This document shows positions 1 through 10,456 of a stretch of 64,000 nucleotides of DNA, piece by piece. Source of the stretch: Paenibacillus barcinonensis. GTDB taxonomy: Bacteria > Bacillota > Bacilli > Paenibacillales > Paenibacillaceae. Below the pieces are notes generated by a model. The model saw nothing but the letters and a program-made list of their open reading frames with translations, made no database searches and was not told the origin of the DNA. The stretch is taken from contig NZ_QJSW01000011.1 of assembly GCF_003217495.1 (NCBI RefSeq), positions 1 to 64,000 on the forward strand, given 5' to 3'. Position 1 is the stretch's first letter, and each line of letters starts with the position of its first letter. A program made the translations under genes and the position numbers.

Positions 1-3
1 ATG

Positions 4-66
4 GAACCGCCACCTTTCGGAGTTTGTAGGGGTACAAACATTTTACCGAGGCTGCGGTTCTTTTTC
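4..66 (+). terminator. Rho-independent terminator at the window edge
   Basis: Outer arms GAACCGC (4-10) and GCGGTTC (54-60) enclose an inner GTTTGTA (22-28)/TACAAAC (33-39) stem. A T-rich tract (TTTTTCTACCTTTT) follows on the plus strand. It fits a plus-strand gene lying before the window. It also sits directly after the stop codon of the minus-strand gene at 73, so it may stop transcription from both sides. Confidence 0.75.
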
Positions 67-72
67 TACCTT

Positions 73-705
73 TTATTGGTTATTCAACACGCGTGAAATA
101 ATATCGTTAGCCCGATCAATCTCCGTTAATATTATTCGTGCATATTCGTCTTTGCCAAGCTGCAGCAGATGGGGACGTAGCAACTGGATGAAACCACGAA
201 TAGCGGTTAACGGATTGCGAATCTCATGGGCAATGGAGGCAGAGATACGTCCAAGCATTGCCAGCTTGTCATTCTGATAGGCGGTTTGCTCAATCTGTTT
301 GTAATCCGATACATCCTTCACGCTAAATAGAAAATCACCATCCATCTGATCACCGTAGGTAACCGTCACGAGCCAGTGCCTTCCGTATTCATCTGTCAAT
401 TCATGGTAACGCTTACGGTGAAAGATTGTCTCCCGATAAATTCTTAAAATTTTCTTTTTCTTGAATCGACTCATCTGAGGTAGACTGAGCATCTGCATCA
501 ACGTACATCCACTTAACAGATCTCTGGGCAGTTCCAGCAACTTGGCCATCTGAACATTAATAAACGTCAAGATACCACGGTTGTCAAACAGCATAATTCC
601 GCTATCCATGTGTTCCAAAACATTTTCATACTTATTGTAATCCAGATGCACTTGAGGAGGTACATCTGCTCGCTGAGGCACTGTATCCTGAAATTCACTA
701 ATCAA
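73..705 (-). CDS. PAS-HisKA protein lacking an ATPase domain
   Basis: The 210-residue protein has an N-terminal PAS-like sensor region (about 25-130) and a HisKA dimerisation/phospho-acceptor region (about 145-205). The H-box SIAHEIRNPLTAIR places the acceptor histidine at residue 160. No HATPase_c domain follows: the frame ends six residues after the second HisKA helix, and a terminator lies immediately beyond. A full kinase of this type would continue for about 130 residues with N, G1 and G2 boxes. No signal peptide or membrane segment is visible, so it should be cytosolic. The start has a good AGGAGG ribosome-binding site (about 711-719). It could be a phosphotransfer partner in a Spo0-like relay or a decayed kinase. 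The domain calls are firm; the role is inference. Confidence 0.75.
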   Translation of the reverse strand: MISEFQDTVPQRADVPPQVHLDYNKYENVLEHMDSGIMLFDNRGILTFINVQMAKLLELPRDLLSGCTLMQMLSLPQMSRFKKKKILRIYRETIFHRKRYHELTDEYGRHWLVTVTYGDQMDGDFLFSVKDVSDYKQIEQTAYQNDKLAMLGRISASIAHEIRNPLTAIRGFIQLLRPHLLQLGKDEYARIILTEIDRANDIISRVLNNQ

Positions 706-967
706 TTCAGGTTCCTCCTTTTCACGTAAATGATAAACATTGCCATACGGACATCATATCATCACAGAAACAGGAAGGGCCGATTTAAGTTCATTACCGG
801 GTTCCTTTCCAAACTTCTCTCATTGCCAGACGAAAACTTAAAGCATTGCTCCGTCTCTTTTTCAAGTCTGTTTTTATCATAGACAAGTTTGGGGAAGAGA
901 GTCAATCGGAGAAAGTGTCGAATGGAAATTATTTTGCAAAAATGGTAGCAAATACGGACATAAACCA

Positions 968-1011
968 CAAAAAAACGAAGCCTCCTCACCTTAAAGGTAA
1001 TTCAGCTTCGT
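968..1011 (-). terminator. Terminator of the zinc-ribbon-like gene
   Basis: Read on the minus strand, ACGAAGC/GCTTCGT arms (975-981 and 1005-1011) with an inner AAGGT/ACCTT pairing are followed by a run of T residues. It lies about 55 bases beyond the stop codon at 1064. The remaining sequence between 706 and 967 shows only the ribosome-binding site of the previous gene. Confidence 0.8.
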
Positions 1012-1063
1012 CTAGTATCGTTATATTGAATGTAATGCGTGCATATTATGTCTCGTTACAAAT

Positions 1064-1480
1064 CTATAGTCCCGTTTTGTTATGCTGAATTTTCAACTTG
1101 CGTTGACTCATGACGGCAAGACGACGTTTCAACTCGCTCTCCCACTTCTCATCCTGCATTTCCTTGGCGAGCCGTAGCAGATCCAGTGACATATCAATCT
1201 GACGTTGTACAATCACCATCGCATCTTCACTTTCACGATTGACGCAATTTTCGAAGATCGCATCCTCGTCTTCTGTGACATAGTCTTGAAAATCAATCTC
1301 GGAAGCTCCATCGCCATGCGCATACTCAGCAAGAATCTCATACTCATTCTCAACCTTGTAATGCACCTCAACCCGGTGACACACCGGACAAAACAGCAGG
1401 GGAACATTATGAACCTGGGTGCGGTAATGCTTCAGCGTGCCCTTCGTTCCCACCATACTAGCCCCACAACAGTAACTCAT
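1064..1480 (-). CDS. Zinc-ribbon-like small conserved protein
   Basis: A 138-residue soluble protein. The N-terminus carries paired cysteines at residues 4-5 and a CPVC knuckle at 31-34 followed by HRVEVHY, which looks like a YgiT-type zinc ribbon. The middle is acidic (about 45-80) and the C-terminus is a basic amphipathic helix (about 90-130). The start has a strong AAGGAGG site (1488-1497). It forms its own unit with a terminator. Zinc binding is inferred from the cysteine pattern. I do not recognise a characterised function. Confidence 0.7.
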   Translation of the reverse strand: MSYCCGASMVGTKGTLKHYRTQVHNVPLLFCPVCHRVEVHYKVENEYEILAEYAHGDGASEIDFQDYVTEDEDAIFENCVNRESEDAMVIVQRQIDMSLDLLRLAKEMQDEKWESELKRRLAVMSQRKLKIQHNKTGL

Positions 1481-1773
1481 TTTTGTTCACCCTCCTTATT
1501 AGGTGCCGGAATGTATTTATTACGCCATCCCGTGCACTTCAACAACGTTCGAAAGGGAATCGTGTTCAAACAGTGTATCACATTTATAAATAAATTATAA
1601 ATGCGGAGCACCGGAATAATTACCGGGTTTCCATACCCTATTCGCCTTACAAGCCTTCAATTCCTCTTTCCTCTACCCAAAATAAAGATAATCTTCTATT
1701 ACATTATTAACACGTCTGAAAGCTTGTTCAAACACTTTGATTAAGATAACGCTCTATCTTTGAAAAAGGTTGC

Positions 1774-1806
1774 AAAAAGCCCTCAATCCCGAGTGGGATG
1801 AGGGCT
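1774..1806 (-). terminator. Terminator of the peroxiredoxin gene
   Basis: On the minus strand AGCCCTCATCCC pairs with GGGATTGAGGGCT (arms about 1779-1806) and is followed by TTTTTGC. It starts about 30 bases after the peroxiredoxin stop. The 1501-1773 stretch upstream of the neighbouring gene shows no supported gene. Confidence 0.85.
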
Positions 1807-1835
1807 TGAACATAAAGAGTTCAAGTAAACACGGC

Positions 1836-2375
1836 TTACAGGTTTTTGTCGCCTGGTTTCCAGTTCATTGCACACAATCCGCCGGATTGAAGTGCTTGCA
1901 GTACGCGAAGAGTTTCCTCAACACTGCGGCCTACATCGTTGTGGTTAACCACTTGATATTTCAATTCGCCTTCTGGATCAATGATGAACAGACCGCGCAA
2001 TGCTACGCCCTCTTCTTCGATCAGAACGCCGTAATCTTTAGCAACTTGCTTCGTGATGTCAGAAGCGAGCGGGAAGCTCAACTGACCGAGGCCATTGCTG
2101 TCTTTTGGTGTGTTGATCCATGCTTTGTGGCTGTGTACGGAGTCTACGCTCACGCCAAGGATTTCTGTATCCAAAGCTTTGAATTGCTCGGAAGCGTCGC
2201 TCAAAGCTGTAATTTCAGTTGGGCACACAAATGTGAAGTCCAAAGGATAAAAGAAGAATACGAGCCATTTGCCACGGTAATCGGACAATTTAACGGAACC
2301 AAAATCTTGTCCGTCTCCCGATACTGTTTCCATTGCGAAATCTGGTGCTGGTCTACCAACCAAACGTTCTGCCAT
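1836..2375 (-). CDS. 2-Cys peroxiredoxin (AhpC/Prx1 family)
   Basis: This 179-residue thiol peroxidase reduces hydrogen peroxide, organic peroxides and probably peroxynitrite, using thioredoxin or AhpF-like reductants. The peroxidatic cysteine is Cys51 in DFTFVCPTE and the resolving cysteine is Cys168 in [11 protein letters not shown], so it is a typical 2-Cys enzyme. The length matches the family, and it resembles Bacillus YkuU as much as AhpC. No ahpF lies beside it; it is monocistronic with its own terminator. The start has an AAAGGAGGAA site. Family assignment is firm; physiological reductant and gene name are not. Confidence 0.92.
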   Translation of the reverse strand: MAERLVGRPAPDFAMETVSGDGQDFGSVKLSDYRGKWLVFFFYPLDFTFVCPTEITALSDASEQFKALDTEILGVSVDSVHSHKAWINTPKDSNGLGQLSFPLASDITKQVAKDYGVLIEEEGVALRGLFIIDPEGELKYQVVNHNDVGRSVEETLRVLQALQSGGLCAMNWKPGDKNL

Positions 2376-2583
2376 AACTAAAAATTCCTCCTTTGGGATT
2401 ATGTAAGCAACCCTATAGATTGCTCATCATCAGGATGCACGCAGGGCGCTTGTCCTGTCATTAATCAGTTTGATACTTGTTCTCAAGTACATATAAAATG
2501 TTATCATCCGTACTTCTCAAAGTCAAGATTATAAACGTTATTTTTTTATAATTATTATAAATAAGAAATTTTCGTGCCAACAT

Positions 2584-2659
2584 CGCAAAAGAACAGCCCT
2601 CTGTTTTTTCCATGATCGGAACCAACATAGGTGGTTTAACATGGGAAGCAAAGGGCTGT
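2584..2659 (-). terminator. Probable terminator after leuB
   Basis: On the minus strand, nested stems ACAGCCCT/AGGGCTGT (outer, 2593-2600 and 2652-2659), CCATG/CATGG and AACCA/TGGTT form a long hairpin followed by TCTTTTG. It lies about 70 bases beyond the leuB stop codon. The U-tract is imperfect, so efficiency is uncertain. The 2376-2583 stretch holds only the peroxiredoxin ribosome-binding site. Confidence 0.6.
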
Positions 2660-2725
2660 CTGTTATATATCACAGAATGTTGATTCTTCTATGACATCTT
2701 GTTATAGGGAATTAAACTGGCACGC

Positions 2726-3811
2726 TTAGGCTTTTTTCTGAATAGCTGCGACAATCAGATCGCCCATCTCTGTAGTGCTGATGGCTTTGCTCTTGTCTAC
2801 AGCGATATCACTTGTACGGTGGCCCGCATTCAATACGTTGGCTACCGCTTCTTCAATGGCATCTGCACCTTCTGCGTATCCAAACGTTGTACGGAACATC
2901 AAGGCCAGCGACAGAATGGTTGCAATCGGGTTCGCCAATCCTTGACCAGCAATATCCGGTGCAGAGCCGTGAACTGGCTCATACAGCCCGAAGCTTCCTT
3001 CGCCCAGGGATGCGGAGGCAAGCATACCGATGGAACCCGTCAGCATTGCCGCTTCATCACTCAAAATGTCACCAAACATATTCTCCGTTACGATAACGTC
3101 AAAGCTTGCTGGACGGCGCAGCAGCTGCATTGCACAGTTGTCTACAAGCACGTGCTCCAGTTCAACGTCCGGGTAATCCGGGGCTACCCGGTTAACCACT
3201 TCACGCCAGAGGCGGGACGTTTCCAGCACGTTTGCTTTGTCGACGGAAGCCAGCTTTTTGCGGCGTCCCTGAGCGATCTCGAATGCTTGGCGAACGATGC
3301 GCTCAACTTCTGCGACGTTGTAAGCACAAGTGTCCACAGCCTCTTCTCCCTGAGCACTTTCACGTCTGAACTTCTCCCCGAAATAAATACCGCCAGTCAG
3401 TTCACGAACAACCATCAGGTCAGTGCCTTCAAGCACCTCAGGCTTCAGTGTGGAGGCGTCTTTCAAGCAGTCAAATACGACAGCCGGACGCAGGTTGGAG
3501 AACAAGCCAAGCGCTTTGCGGATACCCAGCAAACCAGTTTCAGGACGCAGCTCCTTGCTGTTATTGTCCCATTTCGGTCCGCCAACTGCGCCGAGCAGCA
3601 CTGCATCTGCATTTTTACATACTGTCAAAGTCTCTTCCGGCAGCGGTGTGCCCTTCTCGTCAATCGCAATACCGCCAAACAGAGCATGCTCTGTTTCAAA
3701 ACGATAACCGAACACTTCCTCTGTACGTTTCAGAACTTTCTCAGCCTCGGCCACCACTTCAGGACCAATTCCGTCACCTGCGATTACCGCAATTTTTTTC
3801 ACGTCTGCCAT
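2726..3811 (-). CDS. leuB: 3-isopropylmalate dehydrogenase
   Basis: LeuB oxidises and decarboxylates 3-isopropylmalate to 2-oxoisocaproate with NAD+, the third step of leucine synthesis. The 361-residue protein begins with [14 protein letters not shown], carries the substrate-binding arginines in the ELTGGIYFG region, and has the NAD/metal signatures [14 protein letters not shown] and [13 protein letters not shown], all typical of the decarboxylating dehydrogenase family. The start is preceded by a GGGAG site. It is separated from leuA by an opposite-strand reductase and a terminator, so it should have its own promoter. leuC and leuD are not in the window. Confidence 0.97.
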   Translation of the reverse strand: MADVKKIAVIAGDGIGPEVVAEAEKVLKRTEEVFGYRFETEHALFGGIAIDEKGTPLPEETLTVCKNADAVLLGAVGGPKWDNNSKELRPETGLLGIRKALGLFSNLRPAVVFDCLKDASTLKPEVLEGTDLMVVRELTGGIYFGEKFRRESAQGEEAVDTCAYNVAEVERIVRQAFEIAQGRRKKLASVDKANVLETSRLWREVVNRVAPDYPDVELEHVLVDNCAMQLLRRPASFDVIVTENMFGDILSDEAAMLTGSIGMLASASLGEGSFGLYEPVHGSAPDIAGQGLANPIATILSLALMFRTTFGYAEGADAIEEAVANVLNAGHRTSDIAVDKSKAISTTEMGDLIVAAIQKKA

Positions 3812-4081
3812 AGGTTGTACACTCCCTCTTATTCAATCATTCTTATAGTCTCTTGCTTGCTGTTTAAGCTTCGTCTCATTAATAACTCTCTTCTTTGTAT
3901 CATATTCTACAGTCATTTGACCAAGATATACAATCTATGACTTTAATAGCTTTTGCCTATAAGACTTGGTTTGTACGCTTGCTTGGAGGCCAAACATGCC
4001 TGCTTGCGTATTGTTCCTCAGAACAGTGTAGGGTAAAATATACCTGAGTCAAAATCAGGAATGCTGGAGGGATGTTAAACC

Positions 4082-5062
4082 ATGCAATACTCGTATCTGG
4101 GTAAATCAGGCCTTAAAGTCAGCCGCATCTGTCTTGGAACGATGAACTTTGGACCTGCTACGGACGAAAAAGAAGCTTTCCGCATCATGGATGCAGCACT
4201 GGATGCCGGCGTGAACTTTTTTGATACCGCTAACATTTATGGCTGGGGAGAAAATTCCGGTCTGACCGAAGAGATTATCGGCCGCTGGTTCAAGCAGGGC
4301 GGCGGACGGCGAGAAAAGGTTGTGCTTGCCACCAAAGTCTATGGCTCCATGCATGATGAGACAGACGGACCGAACAACGAGGCTGGTCTTTCTGCATACA
4401 AAATCAGACGCCATCTTGAAGGTTCGCTTCAGCGTCTGCAAACAGATCATATCGAGCTTTATCAGATGCACCATGTTGATCCTGCCGTTACGTGGGACGA
4501 GCTGTGGGGAGCATTTGAACATGCCGTATATCAGGGGAAAATCGGATATGTGGGTTCAAGCAACTTCGCCGCCTGGCAGATCGCTCTCGCCCAAAGTGAA
4601 GCCAAAAACCGCCATTTCCTCGGACTCGTGTCCGAGCAGCATAAATATAGCCTGAACTGCCGGCTTCCTGAGCTGGAGGTACTGCCAGCTGCCAAAGCGT
4701 TAGGTCTTGGCGTTATCCCGTGGAGCCCGCTGGATGGGGGATTCCTGGGACGTAATGCGCTACAGAAGCTTGAAGGCACTCGCAGCGGCGGCATCGCAGA
4801 GCGCATTGAACAGCAGCAGTCACAGCTAGAGGATTTCGCAGCTCTATGCCATGATCTGGGCGAGCCTCAGGACACGGTAGCCCTTGCCTGGGTTGCAGCC
4901 AATCCGGCAGTTACAGCACCAATCATCGGTCCACGCACGCTCGAGCAATTCGAAACGGCATTGAAATGCCTTGAACTGACACTGGATGAATCAACGCTTC
5001 AACGTCTGGATGAGATTTTCCCTGGCCCTGGCGGGCACGCGCCTAACGCGTACGCATGGTAA
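4082..5062 (+). CDS. Aldo/keto reductase
   Basis: A 326-residue NADPH-dependent oxidoreductase of the aldo/keto reductase barrel superfamily. The catalytic tetrad is visible: Asp and Tyr in FFDTANIYGWG, Lys in LATKVYG, and His in YQMHHVDP. The C-terminal cofactor segment appears as APIIGPRTLEQFE. The start ATG has a GGAGG site about 4066-4070. It lies on the plus strand between leuA and leuB, which are both on the minus strand, and the substrate cannot be told from sequence. Its relation to leucine synthesis may be only positional. Confidence 0.92.
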   Translation: MQYSYLGKSGLKVSRICLGTMNFGPATDEKEAFRIMDAALDAGVNFFDTANIYGWGENSGLTEEIIGRWFKQGGGRREKVVLATKVYGSMHDETDGPNNEAGLSAYKIRRHLEGSLQRLQTDHIELYQMHHVDPAVTWDELWGAFEHAVYQGKIGYVGSSNFAAWQIALAQSEAKNRHFLGLVSEQHKYSLNCRLPELEVLPAAKALGLGVIPWSPLDGGFLGRNALQKLEGTRSGGIAERIEQQQSQLEDFAALCHDLGEPQDTVALAWVAANPAVTAPIIGPRTLEQFETALKCLELTLDESTLQRLDEIFPGPGGHAPNAYAW

Positions 5063-5085
5063 TTTAATAAAATAAGGTTGTCATG

Positions 5086-5181
5086 AGAAAAGTCTGACCC
5101 TGCTGGACTGTTTATATTATATCAACGTGTTAACCGCGTTGATATGACACGAACAGCAGACTCCAGCGAGTCAGACTTTTT
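5086..5181. terminator. Stacked bidirectional terminator between the reductase and leuA
   Basis: The outer arms AAAAGTCTGAC (about 5088-5098) and GTCAGACTTTTT (5170-5181) enclose GCTGGA/TCCAGC (5102-5107, 5162-5167), CTGTT/AACAG, and a perfect ATATCAACG/CGTTGATAT stem (5119-5127, 5137-5145). T-runs flank both sides, so it can end the reductase transcript on the plus strand and the ilv-leuA transcript on the minus strand. Confidence 0.88.
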
Positions 5182-5202
5182 AGGTGCTCAAGTGCTCATC
5201 AT

Positions 5203-6744
5203 CTATAAATTTACATTTACACGATTCGTGTACGTTTTACGTTTCTCGATCAGTTGGTTCAAGCCGTCCACATATGCACGCGCACTTGCGCCAAGGATAT
5301 CAGTGCTTACACCCCGTCCTTGAACAGAGACCTGGTTTTGCGTCAATACAACATGAACTTCACCAAGCGCATCTTTGCCATGTGTAACGGATTTAATGGA
5401 ATAATCAGACAGCGTAACCTCTTCTCCGCTCACCTGATCAATCGCATTGTAGATCGCATCCACCGAACCATTACCTTCTGCCTGCTTCTCGACCGTTTGG
5501 CCATCCAACGTAGTAATGCGCACCTTGGCCGCAGGTACAGACTCGTCACCATACGTTACAAAGATTGATTCCAGTTTGTACACCTCAGGTGCATCCTGCA
5601 GCTTCTCTTCGATTACCGCAAGCAGATCCTCATCCGTAACTTCTTTTTTCTTATCGGCTAAATCTTTGAACTGTGCAAACGCTCGATTCAGCGCTTCTTC
5701 ATCCAGTTCATACCCCAGATCAATCAGGCGTTCGCGGAACGCGTGGCGGCCAGAGTGTTTACCCAGCACCAGCTTGCTCTCTTTCAAACCAATCGTTTCT
5801 GGTGTCATGATCTCATACGTTGTTTTTTCCTTAAGCATGCCATCCTGGTGAATACCGGATTCATGTGCAAATGCGTTTGCACCAACAATCGCCTTGTTCC
5901 CCGGAACAACCATGCCCGTCAGACGGCTAACCAAACGGCTGGTACGTGCAATTTCGGACAATTGCAGCGTCGTTTTGGCTTGGAAAAACTCCTGACGTGT
6001 CTCCAGCGCCATAGCAATCTCTTCAATCGCCGTGTTGCCCGCACGCTCCCCAATCCCGTTGATGGTGCCTTCAATCTGATCCGCTCCGTTCAGGATCGCA
6101 GCAAGCGTATTCGCTGTTGCCATACCCAAATCGTTGTGACAGTGCGCACTCAGCTGTACTTTATCAATGTTGTGAACGTTCTCTTTCAGGTGTTTGAAAA
6201 TATTTCCATATTCGTATGGACTCAGATATCCGACTGTATCGGGAATATTCACGACAGAAGCGCCCTCTTCAACCGCCATATTGACCATTTCCACGAGAAA
6301 ATCATATTCTGTACGACCTGCATCCTCTAAAGAGAATTCGATCTTGGAAAATGTTTTCTTCGCATAACGGATTGCAGAGCGTGCCGTATCCAGCACCTGG
6401 CCCTTATCCATACGCAGCTTATGCTGACGATGAATGGGCGAGGTCGCCAGGAATACGTGAATACACGGGTCCTGTGCACCTTTAAGCGCTTCTTTAACCG
6501 CATCAATATCCTGCTCTCTGGAGCGGGACAAGCCAATCACTGTAACATTTTTAACCGCTTTCGCTACGGCGTTGACTGCGGCCAAGTCGCCTGGAGATGC
6601 CGCCGGGAAACCCGCTTCCATCCGGTCAATGCCAAGTCGCTCCAGTTGATGGGCAATCTCCACCTTCTCACGAGTGTTCAGATTGACTCCCGGAGATTGC
6701 TCTCCATCACGCAGCGTTGTATCAAAAACGTAAATTTTACGCAC
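5203..6744 (-). CDS. leuA: 2-isopropylmalate synthase
   Basis: LeuA condenses acetyl-CoA with 2-oxoisovalerate, the committed leucine step. The roughly 513-residue protein has the DRE-TIM signature FDTTLRDGEQSPGV, the metal-binding SAHCHNDLGMA, and a C-terminal LeuA dimer domain (about 390-510) that normally mediates leucine feedback. A GTG at 6753 lies inside the Shine-Dalgarno sequence, so I place the start at the second GTG (6744). That has AGGAGG (6753-6758) eight bases upstream and gives the usual family N-terminus MRKIYVFDTT. It is the last gene of the ilvB-ilvN-ilvC-leuA unit. Confidence 0.96.
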   Translation of the reverse strand: MRKIYVFDTTLRDGEQSPGVNLNTREKVEIAHQLERLGIDRMEAGFPAASPGDLAAVNAVAKAVKNVTVIGLSRSREQDIDAVKEALKGAQDPCIHVFLATSPIHRQHKLRMDKGQVLDTARSAIRYAKKTFSKIEFSLEDAGRTEYDFLVEMVNMAVEEGASVVNIPDTVGYLSPYEYGNIFKHLKENVHNIDKVQLSAHCHNDLGMATANTLAAILNGADQIEGTINGIGERAGNTAIEEIAMALETRQEFFQAKTTLQLSEIARTSRLVSRLTGMVVPGNKAIVGANAFAHESGIHQDGMLKEKTTYEIMTPETIGLKESKLVLGKHSGRHAFRERLIDLGYELDEEALNRAFAQFKDLADKKKEVTDEDLLAVIEEKLQDAPEVYKLESIFVTYGDESVPAAKVRITTLDGQTVEKQAEGNGSVDAIYNAIDQVSGEEVTLSDYSIKSVTHGKDALGEVHVVLTQNQVSVQGRGVSTDILGASARAYVDGLNQLIEKRKTYTNRVNVNL

Positions 6745-6859
6745 GCCTCGCACCTCCTGCTTCGATATGTTTCCACAAACCAGAATAGCGGCTCACGCAT
6801 AAGCACGGCCGCTATTTCCAGTTCACGCTGTAAGTTGCTTGTTATTTCAAAAGCCGTTA

Positions 6860-8017
<1,158 letters not shown>

Positions 8018-8179
8018 GGCTGTCTTTTCAAGCGTTACATCACTAAAATGTTACCTTACAGCAGATAGCGGACTGACATATGTTCAACAGATAGCCTTCT
8101 TGTTCAACTAACCGTGCACTTTCACAATGATACCATCGTGTTCATGCATGTCTCAGCCCGTCCTGAAACCATTATACCT

Positions 8180-8662
8180 TTATACGTTGCCACGTACCAA
8201 TGCAGTAACACCTGTACGGGACAATTCACGAATGCCATATGGCTTGAGCAATTCAATCATGGCATCAATTTTATCCGTATCTCCAACCGCCTGAATCATC
8301 AGACTTGTTGGTCCAACATCTACAACGGATGCGCGGAATGTTTCTACCACACCCAAAATTTCCGGACGCTCGGAAGGTTCTGCCTTCACCTTGATCAGCG
8401 CGAGTTCACGAGCAACCATCGGCTTCAGGCTAAAATCAACTACCTTGATGACATCAATAATTTTGTACAGCTGCTTCTCAATCTGCTCGAGAGTTTTGTC
8501 ATCACCAATGGTAACAATGACCATCCGGGATAGTCCAGGCTCTTCAGACTGTCCTACCGTAATGCTCTCAATGTTATAGCCGCGACGACCAAACAATCCG
8601 GATACACGCTGGAGGACGCCAGGCTGGTCATTAACCAATATGGAAATCGTATGTCTTATCAT
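8180..8662 (-). CDS. ilvN: Acetolactate synthase small (regulatory) subunit
   Basis: This 160-residue subunit activates IlvB and confers feedback control by branched-chain amino acids. The N-terminal ACT domain (about 3-78) shows ISILVNDQPGVLQRVSGLF and GYNIESITVG, and the C-terminal ALS_ss domain (about 84-158) follows. Its start ATG overlaps the ilvB stop by four bases, so the two subunits are translationally coupled. The family is often named IlvH or IlvN; the single large subunit beside it supports a 1:1 holoenzyme. Confidence 0.96.
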   Translation of the reverse strand: MIRHTISILVNDQPGVLQRVSGLFGRRGYNIESITVGQSEEPGLSRMVIVTIGDDKTLEQIEKQLYKIIDVIKVVDFSLKPMVARELALIKVKAEPSERPEILGVVETFRASVVDVGPTSLMIQAVGDTDKIDAMIELLKPYGIRELSRTGVTALVRGNV

Positions 8663-10410
8663 TCTTCGCCATCCCCCATCAGCATTTGATCAATTGTCGC
8701 TCCCTGCGGAACCATCGGATACACATTTTCATCTTTTCGTACTACGAATTCTACAACGACTGGTCCAGGTGTGTCCAAAGCTTCCTGCCAAGCGCGCTCA
8801 GCTTCTTCTTTGTTTGTTGCACGCAGCCCTTTAACACCATATGCTTCAGCCAGCTTCACAAAATCCGGGCTTCCTGCCAGGTCGATATGGCTGTAACGAT
8901 TTTCATAGATCAGTTCCTGCCACTGGCGTACCATACCAAGAACCTCATTGTTGATAATTACGATTTTAACCGGAATGTTGTTGATTGCACAGATAGCCAG
9001 CTCCTGCGAACACATCTGCATTCCACCGTCTCCGTTGATCGAGATAACCAGTCTGTCCGGATTTGCCATCTGGGCACCAATTGCCGAAGGGAATCCAAAG
9101 CCCATCGTTCCCAGTCCACCGGACGTTACCCATGAACGCGGCTGATTAAACTTGTAATACTGCGCCGCCCACATCTGATGCTGACCTACATCCGTTGTAA
9201 CAATCGCTTCACCTTTAGTGGTGTCGTTTAACAATTCAACAACCCATTGCGGTTTCAGCACTTCATCCGAATCCGTATAGGTGTAAGGCTTTTCCTGTTT
9301 CCATTGTTTGATCTGATCTCTCCAGGCATCTGCACGTTCAGCACGTCCAACTTCCTTGTTTGCGATCTCCAGTACCGTTTTCACATCGCCTACAATCGGA
9401 ATATCTGTCGCAATGTTTTTGCCGATTTCTGCCGGATCAATGTCGATATGAACAATTTTCGCATGTGGTGCGAATCCGTCCAGCTTACCCGTTACCCGGT
9501 CATCGAATCGAGCACCGATGTTGATGAGCAGGTCGGATTGCTGAATCGCCATGTTCGACGTGTAGGTTCCGTGCATTCCCGGCATTCCAGTCCAAAGCTC
9601 ATGCCCGCTTGGGAAAGCGCCGAGTCCGAGAAGTGTTGTGGTGATCGGGATGCCTGTCTTCTCTACAAATTCGAAAAGTGCTTCGTGTCCACCGGAGTAA
9701 ACTACTCCGCCGCCAGCAAGAATCATTGGACGTTCAGCTTCCTGAATCGCTTGTGCCAAACGGTCAACTTGCAGCTTGTTTGGTACCGTCCGTGGATTGT
9801 ACCCTCTCAATATAACAGGTTCCGTGTGTGGTTCAAACAACGTTTTGTTTGCAGACACGTCTTTCGGAATGTCAATCAGGACTGGTCCTTTACGGCCTGT
9901 GTTCGCAATGTGGAACGCTTCATGAATGATACCCGGCAGATCCTTTACATCTTTGACCAGATAGCTGTGTTTGGTGATTGGCATTGTAATGCCCGTAATG
10001 TCCGCTTCCTGGAAAGCATCCGAGCCAATCAGGCTAGAAACAACATTACCTGTAATAACAACCAAAGGAACGGAGTCCATATAAGCTGTTGCAATACCGG
10101 TTACAAGGTTTGTTGCACCTGGACCCGAAGTTGCGATACAGACACCAACCTTGCCGCTGGCACGTGCATAACCATCAGCTGCATGAATTGCTCCTTGTTC
10201 GTGACGCGTAAGAACGTGTTTGAAATCTTCAAAGCCATACATCGCATCATAGATATACAATACGGCGCCGCCTGGATAACCAAATACACACTCAACACCT
10301 TCAAGCAGCAAACTTCTCAGCAGAATCTCGGAGCCGCTAATGACCTCCGGCTTCATCCATTTTTCACGTAATGCATCTGTTGATCGTACTTCTGGAATAT
10401 GAGCTCCCAT
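8659..10410 (-). CDS. ilvB: Acetolactate synthase large (catalytic) subunit
   Basis: IlvB is the thiamine-diphosphate and FAD enzyme that forms acetolactate from two pyruvates, or acetohydroxybutyrate from pyruvate and 2-oxobutyrate. The 583-residue protein contains the catalytic-glutamate region VLTRHEQGAIHAADGYAR, the FAD-binding middle domain, and the ThDP motif GDGGMQMCSQELAT-like segment ending in NN. AGAGGAGG sits seven bases before the ATG at 10410. It is the first gene after the T-box leader and overlaps ilvN by four bases. Confidence 0.97.
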   Translation of the reverse strand: MGAHIPEVRSTDALREKWMKPEVISGSEILLRSLLLEGVECVFGYPGGAVLYIYDAMYGFEDFKHVLTRHEQGAIHAADGYARASGKVGVCIATSGPGATNLVTGIATAYMDSVPLVVITGNVVSSLIGSDAFQEADITGITMPITKHSYLVKDVKDLPGIIHEAFHIANTGRKGPVLIDIPKDVSANKTLFEPHTEPVILRGYNPRTVPNKLQVDRLAQAIQEAERPMILAGGGVVYSGGHEALFEFVEKTGIPITTTLLGLGAFPSGHELWTGMPGMHGTYTSNMAIQQSDLLINIGARFDDRVTGKLDGFAPHAKIVHIDIDPAEIGKNIATDIPIVGDVKTVLEIANKEVGRAERADAWRDQIKQWKQEKPYTYTDSDEVLKPQWVVELLNDTTKGEAIVTTDVGQHQMWAAQYYKFNQPRSWVTSGGLGTMGFGFPSAIGAQMANPDRLVISINGDGGMQMCSQELAICAINNIPVKIVIINNEVLGMVRQWQELIYENRYSHIDLAGSPDFVKLAEAYGVKGLRATNKEEAERAWQEALDTPGPVVVEFVVRKDENVYPMVPQGATIDQMLMGDGEE

Positions 10411-10456
10411 CAGTCATCCTCCTCTCGGAATTTACACCATTCTGACATTTAAAGTT

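Noticed and set aside
762..989. 75-codon minus-strand open frame
   Set aside because: It overlaps a terminator region and lacks a ribosome-binding site and any family pattern.
2461..2673. 70-codon open frame beyond leuB
   Set aside because: It is formed by the leuB terminator hairpin and AT-rich spacer; no Shine-Dalgarno sequence.
2819..3940. 373-codon plus-strand frame antisense to leuB
   Set aside because: It is the shadow of a strongly conserved leuB; composition is Cys/His-rich and unlike a protein. The same applies to frames antisense to ilvC, ilvB and the binding protein at 22746.
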